Shown here: positions 40,270 through 50,002 of the stretch, in pieces | Position numbering within the stretch: position 1 is the stretch's first letter | Layout: every line of letters starts with the position of its first letter | Source: Secundilactobacillus folii | GTDB lineage: Bacteria; Bacillota; Bacilli; Lactobacillales; Lactobacillaceae | Assembly (NCBI RefSeq): GCF_009720675.1 | Contig: NZ_WNJO01000013.1 | Coordinates: 1 to 54,933, forward strand | DNA length: 54,933 nucleotides | Reading direction: 5' to 3' | The notes under the pieces: generated by a model | Databases searched by the model: none | Told to the model about the DNA's origin: nothing | The model's input: only the letters and a program-made list of their open reading frames with translations | Position numbers and translations under genes: made by a program

Positions 40270-40857
40270 CTAGGAAGGATTATTTTTCAAATAATGGTCA
40301 ACTCGATGATCCGGAATAATCCAAGGGACTAAGTTGGCAAACGCGAAGATGGCAACAAACGGTGGCCAAACAAAGTCCAGTAAAATACCAATCAGCGTCA
40401 TTGCCATTGAAAACCAAGGTTTAAAATAACCACGGCCAAAGAACTGAGTAAACGCGGAATCACGCTCATGGGCGGATACCAGCGACCGGACTAGCAAAAA
40501 GAAACTGATGTTAACAGTTAGAAAAATGACTCCCATGGTGAATTCCGGCGCAAAATAATCGATATGCGTGCCCGCCCAGGCAGTCGCAATAGGCATTAAA
40601 CTGATCGTTAGCAAGAATAAATTATTGGCCCAGAGTACCGTGCCACTCACTGTTTCTGTAATTTGAAAGAGGTGGTGATGATTATTCCAGTAAACCGCGA
40701 CCGTCAAAAAGCTGAGTAGGTATAACATCAGTTTATACCGCAGTGGCCATAATGCAGCAAACGTGGTGCCGTCCGGTTCCGGAATTTCCAGCACTAAAAT
40801 GGTCACGATAATTGCCATCACACCGTCAGTAAACGCCTCTAAGCGGTCTTTTCCCAC
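40270..40857 (-). CDS. TMEM175-type (DUF1211) potassium channel-like membrane protein
   Basis: 195 residues, GTG start with GAGGGG upstream, about five to six membrane segments. The first helix carries RLEAFTDGVMAI, the family's RxxxFSDxxxAI motif with Ser replaced by Thr. A histidine cluster WNNHHHLFQ follows helix two, as in bacterial homologues. These proteins form leak potassium channels in prokaryotes and lysosomes. Channel function is inferred. Confidence 0.8.
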   Translation of the reverse strand: MGKDRLEAFTDGVMAIIVTILVLEIPEPDGTTFAALWPLRYKLMLYLLSFLTVAVYWNNHHHLFQITETVSGTVLWANNLFLLTISLMPIATAWAGTHIDYFAPEFTMGVIFLTVNISFFLLVRSLVSAHERDSAFTQFFGRGYFKPWFSMAMTLIGILLDFVWPPFVAIFAFANLVPWIIPDHRVDHYLKNNPS

Positions 40858-40916
40858 TGTGTCACACCCCTCTCCTATGTATGACCGGTAAAACCGGCCG
40901 TCAAAACAAATAGCAC

Positions 40917-41615
40917 TTAAACTTTTAGGTCATCGTAAAACTTCGCCGCATCTTCTTGCACCATTTCAAAGTGAAAGGGAAATGATAGTGGCTCGTTGTT
41001 GATCACGATCACTGGCGCCATCGGATTACGATAGTCCAGCAAACCGGCAAACGGATAGACGCGCATCGAGGTCCCAGTGATGACGATCAAATCAGCATTA
41101 CTCATCGCTGAAACTGCATTTGATATATTCTGCTCGTTGAGCCCCTCCTCATACAAAACCACATCTGGCCGTAACTGACCACCGCAGCCCTCGTGAACCG
41201 AACTCTTTAGATACTGGTGCCAATCTACTTGCTGGCCGCATTTCTGGCAGTAGACGCGGTATAGATTACCGTGAAATTCCACAAGGTGCTTGGCGTCAGC
41301 CTCACGGTACAGGTTATCAATGTTTTGCGTGACGATAGTGGCGCGGTCCTGCTGCGTCAAAGCGGCCTGCTTTTCGTGGATCACGTTTGGTTTAGCATCT
41401 GGCTTATATAAATTGGTCTTAACATAGTCGTAGAAAACGGCTGGTTCCTGCGTTAAACACGTGTGGCTTAAATAGTATTCCGCATTCTTGTGATGCGTGT
41501 ACAAACCGTTATTTGACCGGTAATCAGGAATCCCAGACGGTGTTGAGACCCCGGCACCAGTTAGAAAAACGATGTGTTTTGATTGTTCAAACGCGTTTTG
41601 AATCGTTTCATCCAT
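40917..41615 (-). CDS. Sirtuin-type NAD-dependent protein deacylase
   Basis: 232 residues from the ATG at 41615, seven bases after GAGGAGGG. NAD-binding motifs are FLTGAGVSTPSGIPDYRS and TQNIDNLY; the catalytic histidine is in LVEFHGN. The zinc site is altered: the first pair is CQKC, but the second reads HEGC, so one cysteine is replaced (HxxC). The later motif LRPDVVLYEEG and ITGTSMRVYP are normal. It removes acyl groups from lysines; targets are unknown. Confidence 0.9.
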   Translation of the reverse strand: MDETIQNAFEQSKHIVFLTGAGVSTPSGIPDYRSNNGLYTHHKNAEYYLSHTCLTQEPAVFYDYVKTNLYKPDAKPNVIHEKQAALTQQDRATIVTQNIDNLYREADAKHLVEFHGNLYRVYCQKCGQQVDWHQYLKSSVHEGCGGQLRPDVVLYEEGLNEQNISNAVSAMSNADLIVITGTSMRVYPFAGLLDYRNPMAPVIVINNEPLSFPFHFEMVQEDAAKFYDDLKV

Positions 41616-41636
41616 CAGCAAACCCTCCTCATGGAT

Positions 41637-42596
41637 TTACCGTAAAATATACGGCATTTCAAGTTTCTTAAACAGTTCTTCCACCGATAGTGCATACACC
41701 GCTTTATAGTAGTCTGGCGTATCATTATTTTTGGTTGGTGCGGAAATGACAAAGGAATTCTGCCCATCCGTTCGGTTAATGCCCACGTACGCACGACGTT
41801 TGGACTTAATGTCAACCATGTCGGAATGGTAAAGTTCAAACAACTGACGCACTTCCAAGCGCAACTGCCGTTTAGAAACGACGTTAGAAATGGTAGCGAA
41901 CTCGGTCATGTTGATTGGTGGCAAGCCCCAGTCCTGTAGTTGAGAATCAAAAGCCTTAAAAAGCTTCACAATGTTGCGCCGAAGCGTGAATGGCGAATCA
42001 ACTGGCTTCTCCGTGATCAGCGCATACAGTTTTTTAGCGGCGGCAAATGCAGTCGGATAATCCTTTTTTAATTGCGCGTTAATCTGCTGGTTGCCGTCGC
42101 CGTAAAAGACTAATGCATCAGTCAGCGTCAATAACCGCAACGTCATTTTATCATCCACTGGATCGGGTTCCGGCGTGATCGTAGCTTGAATCCCTTTGAG
42201 GTAGTCCGCTTCAATCTCATCATCGATCAGCCCGTGCTTTCGCTGTTCACTGACGACAACTAAGTGGCTGACCGTATCGTACAGTTCGGTGCCTAGCATC
42301 ATAAGCTGCTGGTCTAACTGGGTCTCACCGGTAGAAATGGCAAAGTAGATCTGTGGAAAACCCTTCAAAGTCATTAAGATGTGCAATAACTCGTGTGACG
42401 CGGTGTAATTCGGTGCCGTCAGATCACTAATTTGAACCATGATCTGATCCTTATCCTGAACAGCCTGTGCTTGATCATGTCGAACATAGCCACTCTGCAA
42501 TTTACCAATAAACTGCAGTTCAACTTTTCCTGGGAACAGTTTATTCACTGCATCCAATAAAGATTGAACTTCAGAATTAATTTCAATGTTTTGCAT
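41637..42596 (-). CDS. HExxH-containing protein, 'IpaB/EvcA family' of lactobacilli
   Basis: 319 residues, no signal peptide. The motif ASHELLHILMTLKGFP contains HELLH, a zincin-like HExxH. Further on come ETQLDQQLMMLGTELYDTVSHLVV and a C-terminal basic domain (SKRQLRLEVRQLFELYHSDM). In lactobacillar genomes such proteins are often named IpaB/EvcA, a label without functional support. A metal-dependent hydrolase of intracellular substrates is possible. AAGGGAAG precedes the ATG. It lies between mvaA and the sirtuin gene, 21 bases from the latter. Confidence 0.7.
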   Translation of the reverse strand: MQNIEINSEVQSLLDAVNKLFPGKVELQFIGKLQSGYVRHDQAQAVQDKDQIMVQISDLTAPNYTASHELLHILMTLKGFPQIYFAISTGETQLDQQLMMLGTELYDTVSHLVVVSEQRKHGLIDDEIEADYLKGIQATITPEPDPVDDKMTLRLLTLTDALVFYGDGNQQINAQLKKDYPTAFAAAKKLYALITEKPVDSPFTLRRNIVKLFKAFDSQLQDWGLPPINMTEFATISNVVSKRQLRLEVRQLFELYHSDMVDIKSKRRAYVGINRTDGQNSFVISAPTKNNDTPDYYKAVYALSVEELFKKLEMPYILR

Positions 42597-42634
42597 GGTC
42601 GTCTTCCCTTACTTCCTAATCTAGACTTATTTGA

Positions 42635-43891
42635 TTAATATTTTAATTGATTTAAGAGCCGCTTGGCAACGGCTTCATTGGGGTCAGCTTGCTGTTGCAG
42701 CAACTTGACGAGGGTTGGAACCTGTTCCGGCGTAGCGCCCACTGACATGGCAAGCGACCGCAACTGCATTTTCATGTGTCCGGCTTGGATCCCAGTCGTG
42801 ACCAAAGCTTTAAGCGCTGCAAAATTCTGTACCAGCCCCACTGCAACGATCAACTTCATCAATGTTTCTGGTGAATCAACCTGGGCAATTTTTTGATTGA
42901 TCGTGACGAGTGGCAGCACCTTGGTGGCACCGCCGACTGTCCCAACTGGTAATGGTAACGTTAAGCTGCCAACCAGTTGATCACCATCGACTCGCCATTG
43001 ACTCAGCCCGCGGTACTGCCCGTTTTGCACGGCAAATGCATGGGCGGCGCTCTCAATTGTACGCCAGTCGTTACCCATGGCAATAACCACCGCGTCAACC
43101 CCGTTCATGATCCCCTTGTTATGGGTCACCGCTCGCATCGGGTCCAGTTGGGCGATACGACTGGCCTGGGCAATGCGGGTCGCAGTCTGCTGCGCCGTTG
43201 CAGTATCCGTGCCTAGCTGTGTGACCGGAATTGAGACCTCCGCCGTGGCTAAGCTTTGATCACCCGCATTGGACAGGATGCTAAACAACGTCGTATGATG
43301 CAGTTTGTTTTGAATCAACTGTGCAATGGCTTCCAGCATGGTGTTCATCATGTTTGCACCCATCGCCGCTTTAACGTCAGCCGTTAAGTCAACGGACACG
43401 AAGCCCTCCCCCAAATCACGAACGCTGACCTTGCGAGGACCACCGCCGCGTTTAACGATGGACGGGTGGGCTTGAGCTGCAACCTCCAGCAATTCGCTTT
43501 GGTGCAGTGCCACCCAGTCATCAATGGACGCAAACACTTTCACGTCGCTCAGAACCACTTGACCCGTTAGCAGCCGCGAACGCAACGTGGCTGTGATGCC
43601 ACCAGCCTGTGCTAACTGCTTTGCCCCGTTGCTGGCAGCGGCAATCACGGAGGGTTCTTCCGTTACCATGGGGACAATGAAATCGTGCTGGTTCACGCGA
43701 AAATTGACCGCTACGCCTTCTGGTAACTGATACGCGGTCAAATAATTTTCAATCAGTAACGGCGCATCCCCATCCGCCGCACGAGTTGCTAAGGTCTGTT
43801 GCTCATCATCAGACAGTCCCACTGTTTTGGCTAAAATTGCTAGCCGTTCAGCAGGTGTCCGCTTGTAAAAGTGTGAAAATGCAGGTTTCAT
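42635..43891 (-). CDS. mvaA: Hydroxymethylglutaryl-CoA reductase, class II
   Basis: 418 residues. It reduces HMG-CoA to mevalonate, the key step of the isoprenoid route of lactic acid bacteria. The catalytic glutamate lies in MVTEEPSVIAAAS, the lysine in THNKGIMNG, the aspartate in VIAMGNDWR and the histidine in GIQAGHMKMQ. Length fits class II. A ribosome site (AGGATAGG) precedes the ATG. It follows ppx by 12 bases. No HMG-CoA synthase gene is in the window. Confidence 0.96.
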   Translation of the reverse strand: MKPAFSHFYKRTPAERLAILAKTVGLSDDEQQTLATRAADGDAPLLIENYLTAYQLPEGVAVNFRVNQHDFIVPMVTEEPSVIAAASNGAKQLAQAGGITATLRSRLLTGQVVLSDVKVFASIDDWVALHQSELLEVAAQAHPSIVKRGGGPRKVSVRDLGEGFVSVDLTADVKAAMGANMMNTMLEAIAQLIQNKLHHTTLFSILSNAGDQSLATAEVSIPVTQLGTDTATAQQTATRIAQASRIAQLDPMRAVTHNKGIMNGVDAVVIAMGNDWRTIESAAHAFAVQNGQYRGLSQWRVDGDQLVGSLTLPLPVGTVGGATKVLPLVTINQKIAQVDSPETLMKLIVAVGLVQNFAALKALVTTGIQAGHMKMQLRSLAMSVGATPEQVPTLVKLLQQQADPNEAVAKRLLNQLKY

Positions 43892-43903
43892 GCTTACCTA
43901 TCC

Positions 43904-44830
43904 TTATTCATAATCTTGATTTAGATACGCGTTGATAATGCCTTCACGTACCCCGCTCTCCGAGAAAATCACCCGGTCGGAGTCCAACATCTGCAACAAT
44001 AGCACTAATGGCATGATTCCACCAACAATTATGTCGGCGCGATCTGGTTCAAGGCCGGAAATCTGCCGTCGTTCAGCGCCATTTTTACTCAGCAACATGC
44101 TAAACAGGCGAAATACTTCCTGCGTGGCAAGCTGGTAGCCGTGAATCTGCTCAACGTGTAAAACCTGCTGCTGCCGCCGACTCATCCGGGCAAGGGAGCG
44201 GTTAGCGCCCCCCAGTAAGATAAACGGTTTGTTCTTGGCTTCATTGAGCCACCAGATATCCTTTAACCGTTGCCGCAAAAAGATCGTGGCCTCAAAGAAA
44301 TCGGCAGCGTCGATTCGATCTGCGAGCTTAAACTGTTCTGAAAGGTTAACGGCACCGAAAGGAATGCTGATTAAATTAGCTTCCTTACCAGACCGAATGT
44401 CGACTATTTCAAGGCTAGCGCCACCAATGTCAAGCATCAAGCCATCTTCGACCCGCAGCCGGTTCATGACGCCTAGATAATCATAAAAGGCTTCATCATC
44501 GCCGGATAAAACGTCAAAATGCAGACCAACTTCATTGGCAGCCCGGCGTAAAAAGTCTTCCTTATTAATTGCCTGACGGACAGCGGCCGTTGTAATTGCT
44601 TTGACCGTCAAATTAGGCAAATCTTCGTAACGTTCCTTAAAGTGCTGCAACGCCGACAAGGTTCGCTTGATGGCTGGTTCCTGTAATACTTTTTCTGAAC
44701 CCATGCCCTCAGACAAGCGTGAATCTTCTTTGAAACGGCTAACTTCACGAAAGGTTCTGTCCGGCCGAATCTCATTAATCGTCATCCGAACCGAATTAGA
44801 GCCCAAATCAACGATCACTAAATTATCCAT
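43904..44830 (-). CDS. Ppx/GppA phosphatase family protein
   Basis: 308 residues from the ATG at 44830 behind AAGGAAG. The sugar-kinase-like ATPase motifs are VIVDLGSNSVRMTI (phosphate 1) and LMLDIGGASLEIVDI (phosphate 2), with SIPFGAVNLSE between. It lacks the C-terminal HD-like extension of E. coli Ppx, so it is the short form. Members remove phosphate from polyphosphate or pppGpp; which one cannot be read here. It lies 62 bases after trpS with no terminator between. Confidence 0.88.
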   Translation of the reverse strand: MDNLVIVDLGSNSVRMTINEIRPDRTFREVSRFKEDSRLSEGMGSEKVLQEPAIKRTLSALQHFKERYEDLPNLTVKAITTAAVRQAINKEDFLRRAANEVGLHFDVLSGDDEAFYDYLGVMNRLRVEDGLMLDIGGASLEIVDIRSGKEANLISIPFGAVNLSEQFKLADRIDAADFFEATIFLRQRLKDIWWLNEAKNKPFILLGGANRSLARMSRRQQQVLHVEQIHGYQLATQEVFRLFSMLLSKNGAERRQISGLEPDRADIIVGGIMPLVLLLQMLDSDRVIFSESGVREGIINAYLNQDYE

Positions 44831-44892
44831 ATGCCGAACTTCCTTTCTACTTAACAGCAAAGTTCCTCAAAAACGTCGCCTTCAGAGTTTGA

Positions 44893-45909
44893 TTAACCGA
44901 AATAGTTTAATCCCATGGCATTGACGACTTCATTAAGTGTCTGATTAGCCACTTGGTTAGCCTTTTCACTGCCGTCTTTAAGGATCTTGTAAACACCAGG
45001 AATATCTTGAGCGTACCGTTGACGACGGGCTCTGATTGGGTCTAGAAAGGCTTGAAGAACATCGTTTAGATACCTTTTAATTTTAACATCTCCAAGGCCG
45101 CCATGTTGATATTGTGCCTTCAGTTCTGCAACTTTTTGCGTATCACTATCAAAAATGTCCAGGTAAGTGAACACGGTATTACCGTCAATGTGACCAGGAT
45201 CTTCAACGTGAATGTGAGTCGGATCAGTGTACATTGACATGACCTTTTTTTGAACGGTATCCGCATCATCAGACAGGTAAATCGCGTTATTCAAGGATTT
45301 ACTCATCTTGGCGTTCCCGTCTAAGCCAGGAATTCGGCCCTCACCTTCTGGTGGGAAGTAGCCCTCTGGTTCAACCAGTACCTCACCATAAATGCTATTA
45401 AAACTGCGAACGATCTCGCGTGTTTGTTCCAGCATCGGTTCCTGATCTTCACCAACGGGAACCGTAGTAGCCTTAAAGGCCGTAATATCAGCAGCTTGAC
45501 TAACTGGATAAATGAAGAATCCGGCTGGCACGCTTTGGCCAAAATTCTTCTGTTTGATCTCAGTTTTTACCGTTGGGTTCCGTTCCAAACGTGACACAGT
45601 GACGAGGTTAAGGTAGTGCATGGTCAATTCACTGAGAGCTGGAATCTGTGATTGGACTAAAATCGTTGATTTTTCAGGATCAATTCCAACGGCTAGGTAG
45701 TCTAAGGCGACCTGAATAAGGCTATTACGAATCTTTTCTGGATCACGGGCATTATCGGTCAAAGCCTGTTGGTCAGCAATCATAATGAAAGAATCATAAT
45801 CACCGGAATTCTGTAATTTGACCCGGTTCTGTAATGAACCAACGTAGTGTCCAATATGTAACTTACCAGTTGGGCGGTCACCCGTTAATATAATTTTCTT
45901 GTTACTCAT
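44893..45909 (-). CDS. trpS: Tryptophanyl-tRNA synthetase
   Basis: 338 residues. The HIGH motif is [13 protein letters not shown] and the KMSKS motif is [13 protein letters not shown] place the start at the ATG at 45909 ([15 protein letters not shown]); the ATG directly before it (45912) is equally possible, both behind AAAGG. The upstream T-box leader with a UGG specifier confirms specificity for tryptophan. Family length is normal. Confidence 0.97.
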   Translation of the reverse strand: MSNKKIILTGDRPTGKLHIGHYVGSLQNRVKLQNSGDYDSFIMIADQQALTDNARDPEKIRNSLIQVALDYLAVGIDPEKSTILVQSQIPALSELTMHYLNLVTVSRLERNPTVKTEIKQKNFGQSVPAGFFIYPVSQAADITAFKATTVPVGEDQEPMLEQTREIVRSFNSIYGEVLVEPEGYFPPEGEGRIPGLDGNAKMSKSLNNAIYLSDDADTVQKKVMSMYTDPTHIHVEDPGHIDGNTVFTYLDIFDSDTQKVAELKAQYQHGGLGDVKIKRYLNDVLQAFLDPIRARRQRYAQDIPGVYKILKDGSEKANQVANQTLNEVVNAMGLNYFG

Positions 45910-45961
45910 CATCGTCATCCTTTCAGTTGTCAGGCTCGTATCAATCGCGATGCTACCGGAT

Positions 45962-46160
45962 AAAAAAAGACGTCCCATTGCGCATGCAATAGGACGTCAA
46001 CCGCGGTACCACCTAATTGTGACCAAAAAGTCACCACTCTCGCCGATACGGAGGCACCCTTAATTCACAAGTCAGCTCCAAAGCAGCCATCGTGACCGAT
46101 TTCAGCTTTCTCGGTCTCTCTTACGTGACGGCTAGCGTACGCACTGACGAATTATCATCT
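45962..46160 (-). promoter_or_regulatory. Tryptophan T-box riboswitch upstream of trpS
   Basis: The minus strand shows a complete T-box leader. Stem I has base arms GTCAG/CTGAC and an upper stem GCCGTC/GATGGC, with the AGAGAGACCGAG arm and apical loop above. The specifier UGG (46080-46078) lies in the internal loop between GATGGCTGC and AGCTGAC. The T-box AGGTGGTACCGCGG is at 46014-46001. The terminator has arms GACGTCC..GGGACGTC (45998-45969) followed by seven T. Uncharged tRNA-Trp would favour the antiterminator and induce trpS. Confidence 0.95.
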
Positions 46161-46164
46161 ATTC

Positions 46165-46190
46165 AATGCTTACTATTTAATGCTTACTAT
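46165..46190 (-). repeat. Short direct repeat upstream of the T-box
   Basis: The 12-base sequence AATGCTTACTAT occurs at 46165-46176 and 46179-46190, period 14. It lies where the trpS promoter should be and might be a protein site, or chance. Confidence 0.5.
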
Positions 46191-46359
46191 TCTAAGCAAT
46201 ATTTGCTGGAATGTCAAAATTGTCTGGTGGTTTAAGGTTAATTCGGCATGCAAAAAATAGCAGGGTTTAAGTGAAAACATCGATTGAGTAATACCGATTG
46301 ACAACCTTGGTTAAGCACACTAAAATGGTTCAAGCACATTAAACGAAAGAGGCGGTTCT

Positions 46360-48669
46360 TTGGAATCACATGAACAAAAAGTAGAACAAAAGCGCGTTGA
46401 TTCGGTGATTCACCAAATTGCCGCTAAAGTTAAATCGGTTTCTATGGAATATAGCAAAGCCCGTTCGGAAATGAAGTTGGTACAGGAAAATTACAGTGCC
46501 AATACTTCCGTAAACTACGTTGAAGTTGACGACCGAATTGAAACTTCAGCCGAGCTGCAGCAGCAACGGGCTCTTGCTTCACGACTAATTGAAAATGAAC
46601 AGATCATCGCAGGTCAATTAAACGTTTATAAGGAACTGCAAAAATCACCCTACTTTGGTCGTATTGATATTCAAGATCCCGGTGAATCAGAACAGGAAAA
46701 ACTTTACATTGGCACAGCCTCCTTCACAGATGACGAATCCAACTTTCTGGTCTACGACTGGCGGGCACCAATTTCAGCCATTTACTATAACGGGACGTTA
46801 GGTGATGTCACTTATGACACCCCGGCCGGCAAGCAAATGACTTCACTTAAGAAAAAGCGTCAGTTTCTGATTCAAAACGGCCACATTGAAAGTATGTTTG
46901 ACACCAATGAAACTGTTGGCGACGAGTTACTGCAACACGTCCTTGGTCAGCAAAATGACGAAACGATGCAAAATATCGTGGCTACCATTCAGCACGAGCA
47001 AAACGATATCATCCGCGATACTCGTTCTGACCTACTAGTGGTGCAGGGAGTTGCCGGATCTGGCAAAACCTCTGCCATCCTCCAGCGGATTGCTTTTCTG
47101 CTTTACCATAGTCGACAGGAATTGCAGGCCGATCAAATTGTGCTGTTCTCACCTAACAAACTTTTCAGCCACTACATTTCAGACGTGCTGCCAAGTTTAG
47201 GCGAACGTAATATGCGTCAGGTCACACTAGCTGAATTTCTCTCACAGCGCCTGGAAGGCCTCGATGTTGAGTCACTCTTTGACCGCTATGAAAAAGATGC
47301 TGAATTGTCCCTCGAGCAACAAGCACTACAAGACTTTAAGTCTTCGTCTGCTTATATGCACCAAGTTGCTGATTATTGTCAGCACTTAGCACCTGAGCAC
47401 TTCAAATTTAACCACATCTTTTTTGATGGTCGGATATTCTTTAATAAAGCCGAAATCGAAAAAATCTATCAAGACTTACCCAAGCTGCAACCTGCAGAAC
47501 GTTTTTTAAGAACCAAGAATATCTTGATCAAACGTTTGAAACACCGGATCAATCAGGAAGCTCAGTCTGACTGGGTCGCCGAACAAATCGATCAGCTCTC
47601 CGATGAACAATATCATGAATTATTGGGATCAAAACGGCGTTATGACTTTCAAGAAGTGGATGCGGAGACCAACTACATTGCCCGCAAAATTGTGACTCGT
47701 CGGCTGAGAAAAGTTTACGATGCCATTTACAATAATTACTTCCTAGATATTGATAGCCAGTATGCCGACTTCATGGACACGGTCACCCCACCAGAAGACG
47801 TTGCGCCCCACGCAATGGCTGACAGTAAGAAGCGGTTCATGCACGACATCGAATTTCATAAGTGCGACCTCGTCGACGCTGCCCCACTCCTTTACATGCG
47901 TGATATTTTGACCGGTGGTGGCCAAAATCACGCCATGCAACACCTGTTTGTGGATGAGATGCAGGATTATTCGATTGCTCAGTTGCAGTATCTTCACCAC
48001 GCCTTCCCAAAGGCGCAAATGACTTTTCTTGGTGATGCTGAACAAGCCCTTTTTAAGGCTGTGCAGTCTCCGGAAGCGTTACTGACCAGCTTGCGGTCAG
48101 CCTTTCATGTTCGCCGACCGCGGCTCCTAAAACTGAACCGTTCCTATCGCTCCACGTTGCCAATCACGACGTTTGCCAAAGCCCTATTACCTGATGGTGA
48201 TCAAATTGAAGCCTTTAATCGTCCAGGCAAACTGCCGCGGATGGTCATTCGTTACGATTTAGATAGCGGTTTAGACGCCTTGATACAAGAAGTTGCCGAT
48301 CTACGCGCGGATAACGGTACGGTCGCGATCCTCACAAAGAATCTGCAACAAGCCCATCAGGTTTACCAAAAACTGCACTTCGAAAACGATGATGTGACAT
48401 TAATGACGGATGCTGACCTATCGCTGCCCAAGGGCACACTTGTCATGCCAATCTACCTCGCAAAAGGCTTGGAATTTGACGCCGTGATCGCCTGGGATGT
48501 CTCAGCTACTAATTTCCCCGATGACCGATTTACCGGTACGTTATACACCATTGCGACTCGTGCAATGCACCAGCTGGTATTAATGAGTATCGGTCCAGTT
48601 TCACCATTGATTGCTTCAGAAAAGATGCCTGATTCAGTATTAGAGATCGAACACGAATTAACAAATTAA
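46360..48669 (+). CDS. helD: HelD-type superfamily 1 helicase, RNA polymerase recycling factor
   Basis: 769 residues, TTG start after GAGGCGG. The N-terminal 110 residues are charged and coiled-coil-like, as in HelD, which inserts this arm into RNA polymerase. Walker A is QGVAGSGKTSAIL (about residue 230); Walker B is LFVDEMQDYS; the C-terminal UvrD-like motifs LNRSYRST and GTLVMPIYLAKGLEFDAVI follow. HelD removes stalled polymerase from DNA together with delta (rpoE, 20378-21037). A terminator follows; no operon partner. Confidence 0.9.
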   Translation: MESHEQKVEQKRVDSVIHQIAAKVKSVSMEYSKARSEMKLVQENYSANTSVNYVEVDDRIETSAELQQQRALASRLIENEQIIAGQLNVYKELQKSPYFGRIDIQDPGESEQEKLYIGTASFTDDESNFLVYDWRAPISAIYYNGTLGDVTYDTPAGKQMTSLKKKRQFLIQNGHIESMFDTNETVGDELLQHVLGQQNDETMQNIVATIQHEQNDIIRDTRSDLLVVQGVAGSGKTSAILQRIAFLLYHSRQELQADQIVLFSPNKLFSHYISDVLPSLGERNMRQVTLAEFLSQRLEGLDVESLFDRYEKDAELSLEQQALQDFKSSSAYMHQVADYCQHLAPEHFKFNHIFFDGRIFFNKAEIEKIYQDLPKLQPAERFLRTKNILIKRLKHRINQEAQSDWVAEQIDQLSDEQYHELLGSKRRYDFQEVDAETNYIARKIVTRRLRKVYDAIYNNYFLDIDSQYADFMDTVTPPEDVAPHAMADSKKRFMHDIEFHKCDLVDAAPLLYMRDILTGGGQNHAMQHLFVDEMQDYSIAQLQYLHHAFPKAQMTFLGDAEQALFKAVQSPEALLTSLRSAFHVRRPRLLKLNRSYRSTLPITTFAKALLPDGDQIEAFNRPGKLPRMVIRYDLDSGLDALIQEVADLRADNGTVAILTKNLQQAHQVYQKLHFENDDVTLMTDADLSLPKGTLVMPIYLAKGLEFDAVIAWDVSATNFPDDRFTGTLYTIATRAMHQLVLMSIGPVSPLIASEKMPDSVLEIEHELTN

Positions 48670-48676
48670 AACTACT

Positions 48677-48726
48677 AAAGCGGCAATCGAATCCCCCTCA
48701 AAAGGAAATCGGTTGCCGCTTTAATT
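48677..48726 (+). terminator. Terminator of helD
   Basis: AAAGCGGCAA (48677-48686) pairs perfectly with TTGCCGCTTT (48713-48722). TTAATTT follows. Confidence 0.75.
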
Positions 48727-48805
48727 TATGGCCAATTTTGTTGATGCACTAATGCATTTCAAAAAATTAATCGAATGTCCCTGTTCATTCAAAAAAGCAC
48801 TTAGC

Positions 48806-50002
48806 TCAGTTGTCACTTTTTACTGCCACTTGTCTAGCCTGCTGCTTTGGTCCGGTTCTCAGTGACTGTTTCAGCATGAATGGTGCAATCATCGTCGCTA
48901 AAATAATGACTAAAACCATCTTAGAGTACGTCGCGTTTGACAATAAGCCAGACTGCAACCCAATCTGAACAGTGATCATGCCCATTTCACCTCGAGAGAT
49001 CATGCCGGTACCGATCACGTAGCTACTGTGGTTGCCAAACCCGGTTAAACGGGCACCCAGACCGCAACCTAACAATTTACTTAGGCAGGCTAGAATAGTC
49101 ATGACAATAATCAGCCACAAGGATTGTCCTAAATAGCGAAATGACATACTCAACCCGATCCCAACGAAAAATAACGGAATGAAGGCCGCATAACCGATAG
49201 GCTCGGTGTGTGCTTCGACAACTTCACGATACGGCGTATGAGCGACAGCAATTCCGGCAAAAAAGGCGCCAACAGCCCCACTCAGCCCGACAGCGTTAGA
49301 TAACCAAGCCATCGCGAGACAGATTACCATTGACATGATCGTCACACTAGCGTTCATCAACATTCGTTCACTAAGCGACATCAGGTATGGCGCAATCCAG
49401 CGCACAACCAAATATGTACCACCAAAGAAGGCTAGCTGTTCTAAAAGTATCAACGCTAAATTCGTGTGCGACCCAGCTGTATTTAATCCCTGCGTACCCA
49501 TCAAGCTGATCATAATCGACAGTAAAATAACACCCATAATATCGTCGGCAACAGCTGCACCGAGAATCGTTGCCCCTTCGGAGGTATCCAGAGCGTGGTA
49601 ATCGCGAAGAACTGCTACTGATATCGAAACTGACGTTGCACTAAAAATAACACCTATGTATGTTGCTTCGAACAATGAATAGTGAAATGCAGTTGCTGCG
49701 CCGCCCATTAGAACCACCGGCATAATAACGCCGCTCAACGCTACCACAATGGCTGGTTTAAAGAAGCGCCGTAACAGCGTCAAGTCGCTTTCCAATCCGC
49801 CAATAAACATCAGTAGGACAACCCCAATGTCTGAAAAAATACTCAGTATCTGAGTTGGCTGAACCCAGTTAAGAATCGCCGGTCCAACTAAGATACCAAC
49901 CAGAATTTGACCGATCACGGATGGAATACCAAGACGGGTCGAGAAGTGCCCTGCAAAAGTGGTTAAAACTAATAGGAGGCATAATGTTCCAATGAAGTTC
50001 AC
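48806..50002 (-). CDS. Cation/proton antiporter, CPA2 (NapA/KefB-like) family
   Basis: 398 residues from a GTG at 50002, which follows AAGAGGTGG; the much longer ATG frame from 50218 runs over the divergent Nudix gene and is rejected. About 12-13 membrane segments. Family marks are GIPSVIGQILVGILVGPAILNW, LLMFIGGLESDL, ATSVSISVAVL and the paired aspartates GAAVADDIMGVILLS. The C-terminus ends after the membrane domain without a TrkA-N domain. It should exchange Na+ or K+ for protons. Ion specificity is unknown. Confidence 0.88.
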   Translation of the reverse strand: MNFIGTLCLLLVLTTFAGHFSTRLGIPSVIGQILVGILVGPAILNWVQPTQILSIFSDIGVVLLMFIGGLESDLTLLRRFFKPAIVVALSGVIMPVVLMGGAATAFHYSLFEATYIGVIFSATSVSISVAVLRDYHALDTSEGATILGAAVADDIMGVILLSIMISLMGTQGLNTAGSHTNLALILLEQLAFFGGTYLVVRWIAPYLMSLSERMLMNASVTIMSMVICLAMAWLSNAVGLSGAVGAFFAGIAVAHTPYREVVEAHTEPIGYAAFIPLFFVGIGLSMSFRYLGQSLWLIIVMTILACLSKLLGCGLGARLTGFGNHSSYVIGTGMISRGEMGMITVQIGLQSGLLSNATYSKMVLVIILATMIAPFMLKQSLRTGPKQQARQVAVKSDN

